Assembly: GCF_023078335.1 (NCBI RefSeq)
Contig: NZ_CP095550.1
Coordinates: 4,260,001-4,324,000 of the forward strand
DNA length: 64,000 bases
Source of the DNA: Metabacillus endolithicus
GTDB taxonomy: Bacteria; Bacillota; Bacilli; Bacillales; Bacillaceae
Direction: 5' to 3'
Part shown: piece by piece, positions 20,822 to 30,669 of the stretch
How the letters are laid out: every line of letters starts with the position of its first letter
How positions within the stretch are numbered: the stretch's first letter is position 1
Translations under genes and position numbers: made by a program
The notes under the pieces: generated by a model
Seen by the model: the letters and a program-made list of their open reading frames with translations, nothing else
Told to the model about the DNA's origin: nothing
The model's database searches: none

Positions 20822-20854
20822 AAAGCGATCGGAAGTGTTCCGGTTGCTTTTTAT
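20820..20854 (+). terminator. Terminator after HAD gene
   Basis: Hairpin AAAAAGCGATCGGAA / TTCCGGTTGCTTTTT with loop GTG; T-rich on the + strand. Confidence 0.7.
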
Positions 20855-20904
20855 TATTCAGAATATTATTGCAACCTTTTTTACTACATGGTATTCTATT
20901 AACG

Positions 20905-20918
20905 TGAAAACGCTTGCA
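20905..20918. promoter_or_regulatory. cre-like / LacI-family operator 1 upstream of amylopullulanase
   Basis: TGAAAACGCTTGCA matches 13 of 14 positions of the CcpA cre consensus TGWAANCGNTNWCA. It suggests catabolite or maltodextrin control of the starch-degrading gene that starts at 21017. Confidence 0.55.
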
Positions 20919-20967
20919 ACAAAAGAGATTTCGGGAATTTGGAAATCTTTATTATTTTAACTTTTTG

Positions 20968-20983
20968 TGCAAACGTTTCCGCA
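20968..20983. promoter_or_regulatory. LacI-family operator-like palindrome 2 upstream of amylopullulanase
   Basis: TGCAAACGTTTCCGCA is centred on AAACGTTT, a LacI/MalR-type operator core, 34 bases before the start codon. It is less like cre than the first site. Confidence 0.4.
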
Positions 20984-21016
20984 ATTAACGACAAAAATTA
21001 GGGGAGGTAAAGAAAT

Positions 21017-24000
21017 TTGAACGTAAAAGAAAGAAGGTCATTAACGTATTTAGTTGTTTTAATTATGTTTTTACAGCTGTTTTCAGGTCTTTTTCCTTAT
21101 GCAAACGCTAGCGCACAGGTCATTAGTCCTGTCATTGAAGAAGATGGCAGTGTAACATTTCATTACAATCAGACAGACGAATCATCGGTATTTGTCATCG
21201 GCAGTTTCAATGGATGGGATTTATCAACTGCAGTTGAAATGACGTTAGAAAATGGGGTCTTTTCTGCTACTATTTCAGATCTGGAGCCAGGAGATTATGA
21301 GTATAAGTTTCTTATTAATAATCGTACATGGGATGAAAGCAGCACCGATCCGCTTAATCCAAATACAGCTGACGGAAATTCTACCTTTACGATAGAATCA
21401 ACAGAGCCTGTGAACGTTCAATCAGCTCTAATGGACTCATTTAGTGAGATTCTTGTTACAACAAATAAGAATTTTGGTGAGAAGGAATTTGTTTTAACAG
21501 ATGTTGCTGAAAATAAGGTTATAGAAACAACTGTAACAAAAGTGGATGATAAGAAAGTCAAATTGATTCTTACTGATGAATCAAGTGTAGATGTAAGAAA
21601 AGTGTATAAAGTATCATTAGGTGGTTCTGAGGGTACAAAGGTAGTAATGCGTAACATATTAAATGATGACAGCTTTTTTTATGCCGGAAATGATTTAGGA
21701 TATACGTATTCTTCTAGTAAAACAACTTTTAAACTTTGGGCACCAACTGCAACAAAAGTAAGTCTAGCAATCTATGAAGAAGCAGGTACCTATGAAGGTC
21801 CTTTTGTTTCTGACCATACAGGCGGTACAGAAAAGCTCATGACGAGAGCGGACAATGGTGTTTGGTCATTAACAGTTGATGAAGACTTGAAAAATAAATA
21901 CTATATGTACAAACTCGATTTCGCTGATGGAACTTCTCATTATGCTGTTGATCCATACGCACGCTCTACTTCTGCTAATGGACAAAGAGCTGCGATTGTA
22001 GACTTAGACAGTACTGATCCAACGGGATTTGACCCTGCAGATAAACCTGCAGTAGTTTCTCCAGCTGATGCCATTATCTATGAACTCCATGTAAGAGATT
22101 TCTCAATCGATGAGCAATCAGGTATGGAGAATAAAGGGAAATACTTAGCTTTTACCGAGACAGGTACAACAGGTACTAACGGTGTAAAAACAGGTGTGGA
22201 TTCTTTAAGAGAATTAGGTGTTAACTATGTTCACTTATTGCCAACGTATGACTTTGGATCAGTGAATGAATTAACGGTCAACGACCCAAATTCTTCGGAT
22301 GTTAAGTTTAACTGGGGCTTATGATCCAATTCACTTTAATGTACCAGAAGGCTCGTATTCTAGTGATCCTATGGACCCGACTAGTAGAATTAAAGAATAC
22401 AAGAGAATGGTTCAATCTTTACATGATAATGGAATACGTGTTATAGCAGATGTTGTTTATAATCACACTTATATGAATGAATCAACACAGCTTGAAGGAA
22501 GCTCACCCTTTGATCTTATTGTGCCTGGTTATTATTATCGTACAGATGATGCTGGACATATTACAAATGGATCTGGTACAGGTAATGAAGTGGCCTCTGA
22601 ACGACCAATGGTCCGTAAGTATATCAAGGATTCTGTGCAATATTGGGCGACTGAATTTGGAATTGATGGATTCCGATTTGATTTAATGGGTCTCATCGAT
22701 CAAAAAACAATGCAGGAATTAACGAAAGAACTACAAAATAAAGTAGATCCTAATGTGTTAATTTATGGAGAGCCATGGACAGGTGGTTCAACTAGTCTTC
22801 CATCTTCTATGCAGCACGTTAAAGGCTCTCAAAAAGATCAAGGATATGCTGTTTTTAATGATAATATTCGCGGAGCTATTAAAGGTGATAGTGATGCAGC
22901 TGGAACTGGCTTTGCAACAGGTGCTTCTGGAAAAGAGGGAGACATTGTTGAAGGTGTAAAAGGAGCAATTGATCAGTTTACAAACAAACCACAGGAGAGC
23001 ATCACATATGTAACTGCACATGATAATTTGAACCTATGGGATAAATTAATGAGAGTGGCTGGTACTGATACGGATCATGAATCAGATCAATATGATCCTC
23101 ATGCAGTTATTACAGAGGAAGATGCTTTAAAGAATGAATGGGTAAAACGTAGTCTTTTAGCAAATGGAATTGTATTAACTTCTCAAGGCATTCCATTTCT
23201 TCATGCTGGTGAAGAGATGCTTAGAAGTAAATATGGTGTTCATAATAGCTATAAAAGTTCCCGACAGTATTAATAAGATACGTTGGGAATTAAAGAACGA
23301 CTATCAATCTGTTTTTACTTACTACAAAGGATTAATTGAACTACGTAAAAAACATGCTGCTTTTAAAATGGATTCGAAGGAAGAAGTACAATCACATTTA
23401 CAAGTATTAAAACAGAATGAAAATGTTGTGGCATATCAACTAAAAGATCACGCGAATAATGATACATGGAAAAATATCGTTGTCATTTATAATGCGAATA
23501 AAACGGCAAAAGAGGTAGCATTACCTGTAAACGGACATTGGAATATTGTGGTTGATCATACATCAGCTGGTACTGAAACAATTCGTACAGTTAATTCAGA
23601 CAAAGTAACTGTTGAAGGTCTTTCCATGATGGTTCTTTATGATCAATCAGAAGCAGAATACACACCTGTGCCGACAAATATTGAAGTAAACCCTGATATA
23701 TTTGCAATTAATCCTGGTGAAACAAAAGGTGTTAGTGCATATGTGAAGGACCAAAACGGTCGAGTTATGTTAGGAGAAGATTTAACATGGACTTCATCAA
23801 ATGAAGCAGTTGCGACTGTAAATAACGGTCGAGTTGTTGGTGTAACAGAAGGAACTGCCATTATTACCGTAAAAGCAGGAGAGATTCAAGCGAAAATTGA
23901 AGTAACGGTGGAAACACTTGTACCGGATACAATTTCAATTGTCGGAAATGACTCAGTATTTGAAACATATTCAACACAACTATCAGCTCATGTGAAGGAC

Positions 24001-26653
24001 CAATTTAATCAAGATTTATTAGATTCAAAAGTAACATGGTCATCCTCTGACAAAACGATTGCAACTGTTGACAATAGCGGAAAGGTGACAGGAATCAAAC
24101 CAGGTAATGTTGTTATTACAGTTACTTCAGGAGATGCACAAGCAACTTTTGATATAAAGGTTAAGGAAAATGTTAAACGTTATGTGCGTATTAAGTATGT
24201 GAGACCTGACGGTGACTTCACTGGTGATTTTGGTGCTTGGAATCTGTGGGTATGGAATACAGGTGTAAAAAACGACCAAATTGATTTTGAAACAATTGAA
24301 GGTGATACAGCTATAGCAAATGTTGAAATTGCACCTGAAACCGAGTCAATTGGCTTCTTAGTAAGAAAAGGAACAGATTGGAACACAGCTAAGGTTTCAC
24401 CTGATAGTGATGACCACAACGTGATAATTAATCGTGATGATATTATAACAAAGGTAACTGTTGTGACAGGTGTTGCAGGTCAAACAGTTGTACCAACTGT
24501 GAAAGGTCCTGATTTACAAGATGGAAATGTTACGTTCTATTATAGAGATGAAGAACTTTTCCAAAATGATGAAATGCATACGATTGATGATGTGAAGGTA
24601 AAAGTTAATGGTCAAGAATATCAAATGGAATATAGTGAACAAAATGAGTATTTTACTTATAAATTAGAGAATTTAGAGGAAGGTTCACATGAATATTCCT
24701 TTTTAGTGACAACAGACGGCGAAACTAAAGAAGTAACCGACCCAAAGAATACGAAAAATGGCAAATCAATTATTACTTATACTCGTCCAGACTTAAACAT
24801 TGAAACTATGGTTTCTCCTTCTGAAATCACATATGATGAAAACACTGTTTTAAAAGTAAATGTAACATCCGAGGATCAAGTTAGCATAAAAGAAATTACG
24901 GCTGATTTGTCAGCATTGGGTGGAAAGAACAAGGTTGAAATTGATCCTACAGTAGGTGCTGTTTCAATAGGTGCTAACGAGTCGGTGACAGCTGGAGAAA
25001 AGGAAATTGTCATCAATGTAGTTGATGAGTTCGGAAACACTCACAAAAAAACAGTGATAGTAACGATCAAGCCAGAACAAGTTGTAGGAGATAAACTAGA
25101 CTTTGATTGGGATGAGGCAAGAATTTATTTTATGCTAACAGACCGTTTTAAAGATGGTGATCCATCTAATAACGGCGGAGTAGAATATGATCCAACACAC
25201 TCAGAGGCATATCATGGTGGTGACTTCCAAGGGATCATTGATAAGCTAGACTATATTGAAGACCTTGGTATTAATACAATCTGGATATCACCAATTGTTG
25301 ATAATATTGACTTCAATAAAGGCTTAGATTTCAACACGACAGAAGGGCTTTAAAGCAAAACAGTATGGTTACCACGGATACTGGGCAAAGGATTTTACAA
25401 CGTTAGATGAGCATTTAGGTGATATGAAAACTTTCCAAAAACTTATCGAAAAAGCACATGATCGTGGAATAAAAATTATGCTAGATGTGGTTGTAAACCA
25501 TGCAGGATATGGAATGGATGGGGAAGTCTGGGAAACTTGGAAAGCAGATTCTGAGAATCTTCCAACTGAAGAAGAATTAGCTGAATTTGGCGGTATGCTT
25601 CGAACAGTCGATGAGGATCCAACAGTACGTGGTGAACTAGATTATTTACCAGATTTTAAAACAGAAGATCCTGCAGTGCGCCAACAAATCATAGACTGGC
25701 AAACAGCTTGGCTTGAAAAAGCGAAAACGAAACGTGGAGATACAATTGACTTCTTCCGCATTGATACAGTTAAACATGTAGAAGATGCAACATGGCAGGC
25801 ATTGAAAAATGATTTAACTTCTATTGATCCTGAATTTAAAATGATTGGAGAATATTGGGGAGCAAGTATCAATAATGATGGGGGATACTTAGGAACTGGT
25901 CAAATGGATTCACTATTAGATTTTGATTTTAAAGAAAAAGCAAAATCCTTTGTAGATGGTTCCATTGATAGTGTTGAAACATATTTACAAGACAGAAACA
26001 AGCAACTTTCAAACACAGCAACACTAGGGCAATTTTTAAGCAGTCATGACCAGAATGGTTTCTTAACGGAATACGTGAATGGGGATGTTGGGAAGCTGAA
26101 GGTTGCATCCTCTCTACAAATTACATCGAAAGGTCAACCTGTTATTTACTATGGTGAAGAACTAGGACGATCTGGGAAATCGGATTGGGAGAAAGATACC
26201 GATGGAAATGTAGTGGCATTTGGTCAAAATAGAGGTGATATGCCATGGGAACTTTATGAAAATAAAGATCCTGAAGCAATGGCTTTACATGATCATTACT
26301 CTAAACTTCTAAATATTCGTAAAGATTTTTCTGAGGTCTTCTCAAAGGGTACAAGAGAAAAAGTTGCTGGTGGAGACTCTGATAAATACATTGTTTTCTC
26401 AAGAGAATATAATGATGATCGACTATTAGTTGGCCTTAATACAACATCAGAAAAGAAAGAAGCTACTTTCAAAGTGGACTTTGCTCCAAAAACAAAGTTA
26501 ACAGATCTTTACAGTGGTAAAAAATACAAAGTTAGTAAAAATCAAGAAATAACGATAGAATTACCTTCAAAAGATCAAGGTGGTACAGCCATTTTGGCAG
26601 AATTTACTCCAGGTAAATCGAATAAAAAACAAAAAGACCATAAGAAGAATTAA
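21017..26653 (+). pseudogene. Secreted dual-domain amylopullulanase, three frameshifts
   Basis: One long gene of about 1878 codons, split into four readings. TTG at 21017 follows GGGGAGG. A signal peptide ends near PYANA-SAQ. Then come a glycogen/starch-binding E-set domain (VFVIGSFNGW), a second E-set, and a type I pullulanase GH13 domain: NWG-YDPIHFNVPEGSY, DVVYNHTY, GFRFDLMGL with the nucleophile Asp, GEPW with acid/base Glu, TAHDNLNLWDK. Two bacterial Ig-like (Big2) repeats, a pullulanase-associated starch-binding domain and another E-set follow. A complete second GH13 alpha-amylase closes the protein (DVVVNHAG, FFRIDTVKH, GEYWG, FLSSHDQNG). Breaks fall near 22318, 23258 and 25346; removing one base at each restores the reading. 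It would debranch and hydrolyse starch or pullulan outside the cell. Confidence 0.82.
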
Positions 26654-26683
26654 TAAATGGTAAAATGTTGAAAGATATGAAAG

Positions 26684-26715
26684 AAGTCTGATGAGATTTT
26701 CATCAGACTTTTTTC
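26684..26715 (+). terminator. Terminator after amylopullulanase
   Basis: 11-bp stem AAGTCTGATGA / TCATCAGACTT (26684-26694 with 26700-26710) with a T-run. Confidence 0.8.
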
Positions 26716-26815
26716 GATTAAGAACAAGACTGTGGAGATAAAGTGATCCTGCATTAGGTAGGATCTTTCTAGCTGAATTTAGTAGAATCTTATAAAGGCT
26801 CCCTTTTTAGAATAA

Positions 26816-27721
26816 TTAAGCTTTTTTACGTACTGTTTTTGTTTTCTTTCCAGCTGTAGCTGCATTGGTTGTTGTTGCAGTAGATGCAGCAAGATCATCT
26901 CCTGCAGCTTTTGCTTGTTTTGCGGGTTTTGCTTTTGGTTGTGGTTTTTTCGTTTTTTCAATACTAGCCTGAAGGGCGCTCATTAAGTCGACTACATTTT
27001 GTCTAGGAGCTGCTTCTGCTGAAGGAGTTTTTCCTTCGTTTTGATTTACCTTACGTTCAATTAGTTCTTGAAGCGCTAAACGGTAATCATCTTTGTATTT
27101 TTCAGGTTCAAATGTTGTTGTTAGTTGATCAATCAGCATGATGGCAGTTTCAAGCTCTTTTTCACCAACTTCAACTTGCTCGGGAACACTCGGTACTTCT
27201 TTTACATTTCTCACTTCATCAGGATAGTGAACAGTTTCCATAACAATGCAATTTTCATAAACTCGAACCATTGCCAGCTGCTGTTTTGAACGAATTGTAA
27301 TCTCAGCAATCCCGATTTTTCCCGACTTTGTTAATGCTTCACGAAGAAGACCGTATGCTTTTCCACCGTTTTCTCCAGGGCCAATAAAGTATGAACGATT
27401 AAAATAAATAGGATCTATATCATTGATACTAACAAAGTCAATAATTTCAACTGTTTTGTCTTCATGCTCATCTTTCAATTCTTTTAATTCTTCCTCAGTT
27501 AGAACAACATATTTTCCCTTAACATATTCATATCCCTTTACAATTTCATCTGGAGTAACTTCTTCATCACAATTCGGACATGTTTTTTCATATTGAATTG
27601 GAGAGTGACATTTTTTATGAAGAGTTCTAAGTTTTATATCCTTGTCTTCAGTAGCTGCATAAAGCTTTATAGGAATATTAACGAGTCCGAAGCTAATTGA
27701 ACCTTTCCACATTGTGTGCAT
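26816..27721 (-). CDS. ku: Ku protein of bacterial NHEJ
   Basis: A 301-residue DNA-end-binding protein that recruits LigD to double-strand breaks, important in spores. It has the bacterial Ku core: MWKGSISFGLVNIPIKLYAA, the Cys pairs CHSPIQYEKTCPNC, and GKAYGLLREAL. The C-terminal extension is Lys/Ala-rich (about 255-301), as expected for the DNA-binding tail. AGGGATCG precedes the ATG. In B. subtilis ku (ykoV) and ligD (ykoU) are neighbours; here two unrelated genes lie between. Confidence 0.95.
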   Translation of the reverse strand: MHTMWKGSISFGLVNIPIKLYAATEDKDIKLRTLHKKCHSPIQYEKTCPNCDEEVTPDEIVKGYEYVKGKYVVLTEEELKELKDEHEDKTVEIIDFVSINDIDPIYFNRSYFIGPGENGGKAYGLLREALTKSGKIGIAEITIRSKQQLAMVRVYENCIVMETVHYPDEVRNVKEVPSVPEQVEVGEKELETAIMLIDQLTTTFEPEKYKDDYRLALQELIERKVNQNEGKTPSAEAAPRQNVVDLMSALQASIEKTKKPQPKAKPAKQAKAAGDDLAASTATTTNAATAGKKTKTVRKKA

Positions 27722-27807
27722 CTACGATCCCTGCCTTCGTCAAATGTTTATTTAGTACTTAGCTTCAGTTTTATACAGTGCTTTCATAAGTAGAAATAGC
27801 TACCAAT

Positions 27808-27836
27808 TAAAAAAAGAGCAGAAAAAGTCCTGCTCA
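27808..27836 (-). terminator. Terminator of uppP
   Basis: GAGCAG (27816-27821) pairs with CTGCTC (27830-27835). On the minus strand it is followed by seven T residues. Confidence 0.75.
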
Positions 27837-27839
27837 AAG

Positions 27840-28622
27840 TTAAAATGTCCCCATTTGTTGAAGCACAATAATAACTACACCGAGAATCCAAACATACACA
27901 GCAAATAATTTTAATGACTTGTTCTTTACGAATGAAATCATAAACTTGACCGCAATATAGCCAAAGATAGCAGAAGCAAGCGTTGCGATAAACATGGATG
28001 TTAAACTTATTTGTGGGACATTTCCAGATGCTATATCCTTTAATTGGAAAATAACTCCTCCACAAATGGCTGGAATAGATAGTAAGAAGGAAAAGTAAGC
28101 AGCTGCTTCTTTGTCCATTTTTCGCATTAGAGCTCCAACTATGGTCATTCCAGACCGAGATATGGCTGGGAAAATCGCAAATGCTTGAAAGCTTCCAATA
28201 AAAAAAGAATCAAAAAGAGAAATGTCTTCTACTTTTTTTGCTCCATTTTTAATGGAATCAGCAAACCATAAGAAAGCACCTGTTATTAGAAATTCCCATC
28301 CAATTGTAACGCCTGATTTTGAAATGCTATCAAAATAGTCACTGAACAAGACACCAGCAATAACGGCAGGGATTGTTCCAATAACTAGAAGAGCAGTAAT
28401 ACGGCTAAAAGGGTTTTTAATTAGTTTTAGTAAAATATCTTTATAAAAAACAACTAAAGCGATAAGTGTACCAAGATGGAGCATGGTGTCTAAAAATAAG
28501 TTCCCCGCTTCTTCCAGTCCAAAGAAATTGCGGCCTAAATATAAATGCCCCGTGCTACTAATCGGAATAAATTCAGTTAAACCTTGGATAATTCCTAATA
28601 TGATTGCTTGAAGCCAATCCAT
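27840..28622 (-). CDS. uppP: Undecaprenyl-diphosphate phosphatase UppP (BacA)
   Basis: A 260-residue integral membrane phosphatase that recycles the cell-wall lipid carrier and can confer bacitracin tolerance. It has both signature motifs, GLTEFIPISSTGHL (residues 14-27) and FPAISRSGMTI (about 175-185), and about eight membrane helices, which is full length for the family. It is a single gene divergent from the DedA-family gene. Confidence 0.95.
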   Translation of the reverse strand: MDWLQAIILGIIQGLTEFIPISSTGHLYLGRNFFGLEEAGNLFLDTMLHLGTLIALVVFYKDILLKLIKNPFSRITALLVIGTIPAVIAGVLFSDYFDSISKSGVTIGWEFLITGAFLWFADSIKNGAKKVEDISLFDSFFIGSFQAFAIFPAISRSGMTIVGALMRKMDKEAAAYFSFLLSIPAICGGVIFQLKDIASGNVPQISLTSMFIATLASAIFGYIAVKFMISFVKNKSLKLFAVYVWILGVVIIVLQQMGTF

Positions 28623-28718
28623 TTTTCATACCCCCCATTAAAACAATGCTTGTCTGTATACATGAATATGTGTAATATATAAGCTTGTAGAACAACTTAT
28701 TGGAAAATAGGTGATATA

Positions 28719-29345
28719 GTGGAAGAATTAATTCTTTCTATGCTTGAACAGTTTAAAGAACTTTCTTATTTTGGAATTATGCTGGCATTAACGTTTGAAT
28801 TCGTACCAGCTGAGTTAGTACTACCTCTTGCTGGTTATTGGGTTTATGAAGGTGATATGACATTATGGGGGACAGTTCTTGCAGGCACAGTAGGTGGAAC
28901 GTTCGGGCCATTGACTCTTTATGCAGTTGGAAGATATGGTGGAAGACCATTTATCCTTAAGTTTGGAAAATACTTTTTCATTAATGAAGAAAAGCTTACT
29001 AAAGCAGATGAATTTTTTGAGAAGAATGGTGCAATGGTTGCTTTTACAGCAAGATTCTTACCTGGAGTAAGAACGTTGATCTCCATTCCATGTGGTATGG
29101 CAAAGATGAATGTTTGGGTTTTCTCTATCTATACGTTTGTTGCAATGCTGCCGATTACTTTTATTTATGTTTATCTTGGATTTAAGCTAGGAGAAAATTG
29201 GAAGAACGTAGGTGAGCTTGCAAACCAATATATCCTTCCTGCCGGTATAGCAGTTCTCGTTATATTCGTTGCTTATAAATTAATTACTCGTAAAAAAAAG
29301 AAAACTTATAGAGAACAACATAAAACAGCTTCAAAAAAACATTAG
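28719..29345 (+). CDS. DedA-family membrane protein (YkoX-like)
   Basis: A 208-residue DedA/SNARE-associated (VTT) family membrane protein, a group now linked to recycling of undecaprenyl-phosphate and phospholipid flipping. It has the typical FEFVPAELVLPLAGYW start, the basic motif FTARFLPGVRTLISIPCGM (about 110-128), and a final helix with a Lys-rich tail. GTG at 28719 follows AGGTGATATA. The position matches B. subtilis ykoX. It is divergent from uppP, which also serves the lipid-carrier cycle. Confidence 0.88.
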   Translation: MEELILSMLEQFKELSYFGIMLALTFEFVPAELVLPLAGYWVYEGDMTLWGTVLAGTVGGTFGPLTLYAVGRYGGRPFILKFGKYFFINEEKLTKADEFFEKNGAMVAFTARFLPGVRTLISIPCGMAKMNVWVFSIYTFVAMLPITFIYVYLGFKLGENWKNVGELANQYILPAGIAVLVIFVAYKLITRKKKKTYREQHKTASKKH

Positions 29346-29407
29346 AATAGGTTGACTATAAAATCCAACGGCATTGTTGCCATGATCGGAATTTAAATAT
29401 GCTCTGC

Positions 29408-29441
29408 AAGACCTTTGCCTACATTGGCAAGGGTCTTTTTT
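29408..29441 (+). terminator. Terminator after dedA gene
   Basis: AAGACCTTTGCC (29408-29419) pairs with GGCAAGGGTCTT (29425-29436) including G-T pairs, followed by T residues. Confidence 0.75.
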
Positions 29442-29922
29442 GTTGTCTCATTTGTAAACAAGGGTAAATAATATAAGTCAATCGATAAAAGAGTGTCACG
29501 AAAAACTTGAAAATATTTATTCAATATGTCAAATGTGTAACAAATTATAGGTCTTAAATCCTTAAAATGAAAAAAAACTATAAAATTTAATTTCTACACC
29601 CTTAAGTTAAAAAAAGAATTCGAAACTATGTATTGAAACGAAAAAACACTAAGGAGGATTTGGTGAAACCGCATTGCATCAAATGAAATTCATGTGTAAT
29701 TTATTGGGAATCGGCGATTTCTCTGAAAAAAGTTCATACGATCTGCTAAAATGCATTTATAGTCTGATTTAATATCAATAGGTCTAAAGTAATTTGTTTT
29801 GTAACAATTGACTTTCTTTTGTAGAAATTCAGAAAGATAGTTTCATATATCTTCCTTTGCGGTCCCTCTATAATTTAGCTATTATAGACAAAGTAATATA
29901 GGGGAAACAGAGGTGAACCGCC
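29442..29922. other. 480-base intergenic region upstream of sigI
   Basis: AT-rich and without a convincing gene. It holds a strong ribosome-site-like AAGGAGG near 29652 followed by a seven-codon frame (GTG at 29662 to TGA 29685). Nearer sigI there is a TATAAT at about 29870 without a good -35. GAGGTGAACCGCC is the sigI ribosome site. I could not find a clear sigma-I autoregulatory promoter by eye. Confidence 0.4.
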
Positions 29923-30669
29923 ATGCTTAGCCTTTTGTTTAGACTAGGTAAGAAAAAGCGAACATTAGAAGAAACGGTTCTCCTAATTCAAAAGGGAGAC
30001 CTTCAATTACAAAATGAATTAATTGAACAATATAAGCCATTTGTTGCTAAAACAGTATCATCTGTTTGTAAAAGATATATTAGTGAAAATGATGATGAAT
30101 TTAGTATAGGTTTAATTGCGTTTAATGATGCTATTGAAAAGTATTCTACAGATAAAGGAAGCTCTCTGTTAGCATTTGCAGAATTAGTTATAAAAAGAAA
30201 AGTGATTGATTACATTCGGAAGGAAGCTCGTAATCCTTACACGGTTAACTTAGATCTGCAAGAGCACGAAGAAGGAGAGTATTCTCAAAGTAAAATTGAA
30301 TCAGATTTATCAATTGATGAGTACACGAAGGCAATTGAACAAGAGCATCGAAAAGAAGAGATCATATTTTTTCAACACTGTTTAAACGATTTTAATTTAA
30401 CCTTTGCTGAAATATTAGATCAATCACCAAAGCATTTTGATGCACGTCAAAATGCCATCATGGTTGCAAAGGAAGTCGTCAAGGATGATGACCTACGACA
30501 TCACCTTTTTACTAAAAAACAACTTCCGGTTAAGCAACTAGAAGCAAAAGTAGCAGTAAGTCGTAAGACAATTGAGAGAAATAGAAAATACATCATTGCA
30601 ATGGCCATCATCCTTTCAGGGAATTTCGTCTATTTAAAAGATTATATTAAAGGGGTGCTAGATTCATGA
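29923..30669 (+). CDS. sigI: RNA polymerase sigma factor SigI
   Basis: A 248-residue heat- and envelope-stress sigma factor. Region 2 appears as LIEQYKPFVAKTVSSVCKRY and the helix AFAELVIKRKVIDYIRKEAR. The C-terminal DNA-binding part is KQLPVKQLEAKVAVSRKTIERNRKYIIAMAI. GAGGTGAACCGCC lies before the ATG. The stop overlaps the rsgI start (ATGA), giving the standard sigI-rsgI operon in which the membrane anti-sigma factor controls it. Confidence 0.95.
   Translation: MLSLLFRLGKKKRTLEETVLLIQKGDLQLQNELIEQYKPFVAKTVSSVCKRYISENDDEFSIGLIAFNDAIEKYSTDKGSSLLAFAELVIKRKVIDYIRKEARNPYTVNLDLQEHEEGEYSQSKIESDLSIDEYTKAIEQEHRKEEIIFFQHCLNDFNLTFAEILDQSPKHFDARQNAIMVAKEVVKDDDLRHHLFTKKQLPVKQLEAKVAVSRKTIERNRKYIIAMAIILSGNFVYLKDYIKGVLDS

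Noticed and set aside
21017..26653. Four separate amylase/pullulanase genes
   Set aside because: Conserved GH13 blocks continue across each break with one base out of place, and the internal pieces lack ribosome sites. It is one gene.
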